Source: Herminiimonas contaminans (GTDB lineage: Bacteria > Pseudomonadota > Gammaproteobacteria > Burkholderiales > Burkholderiaceae_D). Taken from it: DNA of 64,000 bases. The DNA lies in NCBI RefSeq assembly GCF_015645465.1, contig NZ_JADOEL010000015.1, positions 34,659 through 98,658 on the forward strand, read 5' to 3'. Within the stretch, counting starts at the first letter, position 1. Every line of letters starts with the position of its first letter. The notes under the pieces were generated by a model, which saw only the letters and a list, made by a program, of their open reading frames with translations, did not search any database and was not told the DNA's origin. The translations under genes and the position numbers were made by a program. Positions 62,380 through 64,000 of the stretch are shown piece by piece.

Positions 62380-63683
62380 TTCATTTCTCCTGCAGATACC
62401 ATGTCATGTGGAACCACGTGATACTCAAGCGCCGCCCAGGTCAGCGCCGCTTCTCTCTCAAGCTCGGCTATTTGCAGGCGTCGTTCCAACAACATTTTTT
62501 TCGCATTGAAGACAGCACTCAGACTGCCGCTACCGGAACGGTAGGCAACAGTTGCCAGCTCCACCTGCTGCGATGCTGCCGGCAGTAACTGCGCATTGAG
62601 TTGTGTGACACGGGATTTAAGACTTTCCAGAGTGGACGACTGATTCTCGATTTCAGTCTGCAATTCACGCAATGCTTCTTCGTACTGCATCCTGGCCTTG
62701 GTGCCTAAGGCAGATTTTTCAGCGATGTCGCGATTCTGTTTTTGTGCACGATTAACGGCTAGTGGAATGCTGATGCCAAAGGAAACCATGTTTGAGTACT
62801 GGCTGCCGCGCTGGCTGTAAGAGGCTTCAACCGACCAGTCGGGGTTACTTTCGCGGGTTGCCACAGTGCTGTCGGCATCAGCCAGATTGATTGCGCGACG
62901 AGCCGTCAATAACATCGGGTGATATTTTTCGAGTTCTTCTATGGGCAATCCAGGCACATGTGAATTCAGCTTTGGAGTCTCATCAGCGACAGTGGCGGCT
63001 GGCATACCGGTCCAGCGACTTAACGCTAGACGTGCATTCTTCAAATCCTGTGTGTTCTTGCGCGTTGCATCTTGCGCCTGCGAGAGTGTCAATTGCGCTT
63101 GCATTACATCTGAGGCGTTTGCCTTGGCACCTCGATGTGCTGCATTCATTGCGTTCAGGTCTTCGGCAGCTTCTTTTTCCATCGCACTGACCAATGCCAA
63201 TGTGCGCTGTCCATAAAGCACATTGACCCATGCCTTGGCTGCTTCTTCCCGCACCTTGGCAATGGTTTCTAAATAGGTACTTTCTTCCATTTCGACGGCG
63301 CGCTGTGCACGCTCGGACCGTGCGATACGCTTGTCGGAAGATACCCATTGCTGTTCGATACCAACCCGACGCATGGTCATGAAGTCGCTCGTGGTGCTGT
63401 AACGGTCGCTACCCGTCACTGGTAAATTGTCGATACCAACTTTCAGCATCGGGTCAGGCAATTGGTCGGCTTTCGCTGCCGATTCGCGGCTGGCCAAGAC
63501 AGATGCATTAGCGGCTTTGGTCAACGACGACCGCTGCAATGAAAGCTGTAATGCTTCGTTTAATGTGAGCCCATTGGATTGGGCGTGAACAAAAGATGTG
63601 CCAAAAGTCAGCGCCAGTAAGACGCTGATTCGGCATAGAGTGCGCGACTGATAATTCAGTAGCGCGTGGATACGCAAAAACAT
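62376..63683 (-). CDS. cusC: Outer-membrane efflux channel CusC-like
   Basis: 435 residues from 63683 with a GGGGG-containing ribosome-binding stretch upstream. Signal region (RISVLLALTFGTSFVHA), two TolC/OEP repeats (LTLNEALQLSLQRSSLTKAA; VSFGISIPLAVNRAQKQNRD). Sits upstream of cusB in the cusCBAF operon. Overlaps the cusB start by 4 bases. The promoter region has been hit by an IS3-type element about 190 bp upstream. Confidence 0.9.
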   Translation of the reverse strand: MFLRIHALLNYQSRTLCRISVLLALTFGTSFVHAQSNGLTLNEALQLSLQRSSLTKAANASVLASRESAAKADQLPDPMLKVGIDNLPVTGSDRYSTTSDFMTMRRVGIEQQWVSSDKRIARSERAQRAVEMEESTYLETIAKVREEAAKAWVNVLYGQRTLALVSAMEKEAAEDLNAMNAAHRGAKANASDVMQAQLTLSQAQDATRKNTQDLKNARLALSRWTGMPAATVADETPKLNSHVPGLPIEELEKYHPMLLTARRAINLADADSTVATRESNPDWSVEASYSQRGSQYSNMVSFGISIPLAVNRAQKQNRDIAEKSALGTKARMQYEEALRELQTEIENQSSTLESLKSRVTQLNAQLLPAASQQVELATVAYRSGSGSLSAVFNAKKMLLERRLQIAELEREAALTWAALEYHVVPHDMVSAGEMK

Positions 63684-63754
63684 ATAACCCCCGGTAATGA
63701 AGACGAACGCCAACCACGGCACAATGCCGGTCAGCGAAACAACTGGGGGTTAAA

Positions 63755-63871
63755 TCAAATACGGAGTCGTTGCGTTCGGAGATAAGGCGGGTCTACGCCT
63801 AATTCCAGGGGAGCGTCTGTCCAGGCTGAAGCCAGAACGGCAGGAACAACCGGCAGAGGTGCCGGCATGAT
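63755..63871 (-). pseudogene. C-terminal remnant of a small metal-operon protein, cut by IS3
   Basis: About 38 codons: MPAPLPVVPAVLASAWTDAP then LELGVDPPYLRTQRLRI and a stop at 63755-63757. The Pro-rich tail (DPPYLR) parallels the C-termini of the small proteins at 48056 and 49681. Its N-terminus is missing because the IS3-family end starts at 63875. It was probably the first gene of the cus operon. Confidence 0.5.
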
Positions 63872-63874
63872 GAA

Positions 63875-64000
63875 TGAACCGCCCCGGGTTTCGTGGAGGC
63901 TGGTTGGTTTAAGTTAAGTCTGCACGGTAGGATGTTCGCTTGTTTGCCGGTAGTAGTTTCTTTCCGCTTCGGCAGGAGGAATATACCCGATTGGCGCGAG
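63875..64000 (-). mobile_element. IS3-family element, right end (partial)
   Basis: The element end TGAACCGCCCCGGGTTTCGT (63875 on) is a terminal repeat of the IS3-family type by memory; the element continues beyond the window. Confidence 0.7.
63914..64000 (-). CDS. IS3-family transposase OrfB, C-terminal end (partial)
   Basis: 28 residues visible: LAPIGYIPPAEAERNYYRQT then SEHPTVQT and a stop at 63914-63916. The block PIGYIPPAEAE-x-NYYRQ is the conserved C-terminus of IS3-family integrase-type transposases. The remainder lies outside the window. Confidence 0.8.
   Translation of the reverse strand, partial: LAPIGYIPPAEAERNYYRQTSEHPTVQT

Noticed and set aside
1..64000. CRISPR array, tRNA, rRNA or plasmid origin
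   Set aside because: No regularly spaced direct repeats, no tRNA cloverleaf or rRNA segment, and no iteron cluster with a replication gene were seen on reading both strands.

Overview
The window looks like a mosaic accessory region from a betaproteobacterium of the Oxalobacteraceae (Massilia/Duganella/Janthinobacterium/Herminiimonas type). The basis is an ArgRS of the type I associate with that family, Cnr/Cus/Cop metal operons of the Burkholderiales kind, and Tn3, IS21, IS481 and IS3 elements. Roughly the first 31 kb is GC-rich with strong third-position GC. The metal-resistance half (about 41-63 kb) is visibly more AT-rich, so the two halves probably have different histories. I see no tRNA, rRNA or CRISPR array.

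Region 1 (1-12.5 kb): a partial gene leaving the window; a chemoreceptor gene split by an IS481-type element with a clean 6-bp target duplication; two near-identical msrB-msrA operons (3.6 and 8.7 kb) flanking a LysR/SDR deletion scar, a secreted cache protein, a CPCC-motif protein and an operon of an unknown protein plus a CDF transporter; then argS and a second CPCC protein. At least four transcription units share one promoter architecture, with ATGACT-like and TATAGT boxes 17 bp apart and a GCATATAATT half-site in the spacer.

Region 2 (12.5-25.8 kb): an NAD(P)-binding oxidoreductase; a divergent bdcA/bdcR pair; a broken AAA ATPase; three paralogous MarR regulators with the same C-terminal Cys motif (CR[LF]CD-x3-C); an AhpD-like protein; an RclA/Lpd-like flavoprotein; a histidine kinase; an RclC-like DUF417 membrane protein; and a GGDEF/EAL pair. 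With the two msrBA operons this looks like a thiol/methionine oxidative-stress (possibly reactive-chlorine) island under MarR control.

Region 3 (25.8-41 kb): recombination debris. It holds a transposase remnant, a decayed KfrA-like gene and integrase, an SOS-box divergent pair whose SRAP gene is cut by a complete IS21 element, a CsoR/RcnR fragment at the other IS21 end, two Tn3-family transposases, an N-truncated Bcr/CflA transporter and fragments of pstS and of a metal-binding protein gene.

Region 4 (41-64 kb): a large metal-resistance block. A His-tailed EamA transporter follows a Cnr/Ncc-like RND operon (cnrCBA). Upstream lie a small periplasmic protein, a GT2 glycosyltransferase and copABCD, with divergent copRS. 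A 642-bp transposase-less cassette carrying only a DEDD exonuclease gene (24-bp perfect terminal repeats, 6-bp target duplication) sits between copS and cusF. The cusCBA(F) silver/copper efflux operon follows, and its upstream region is cut by an IS3-family element that runs out of the window.
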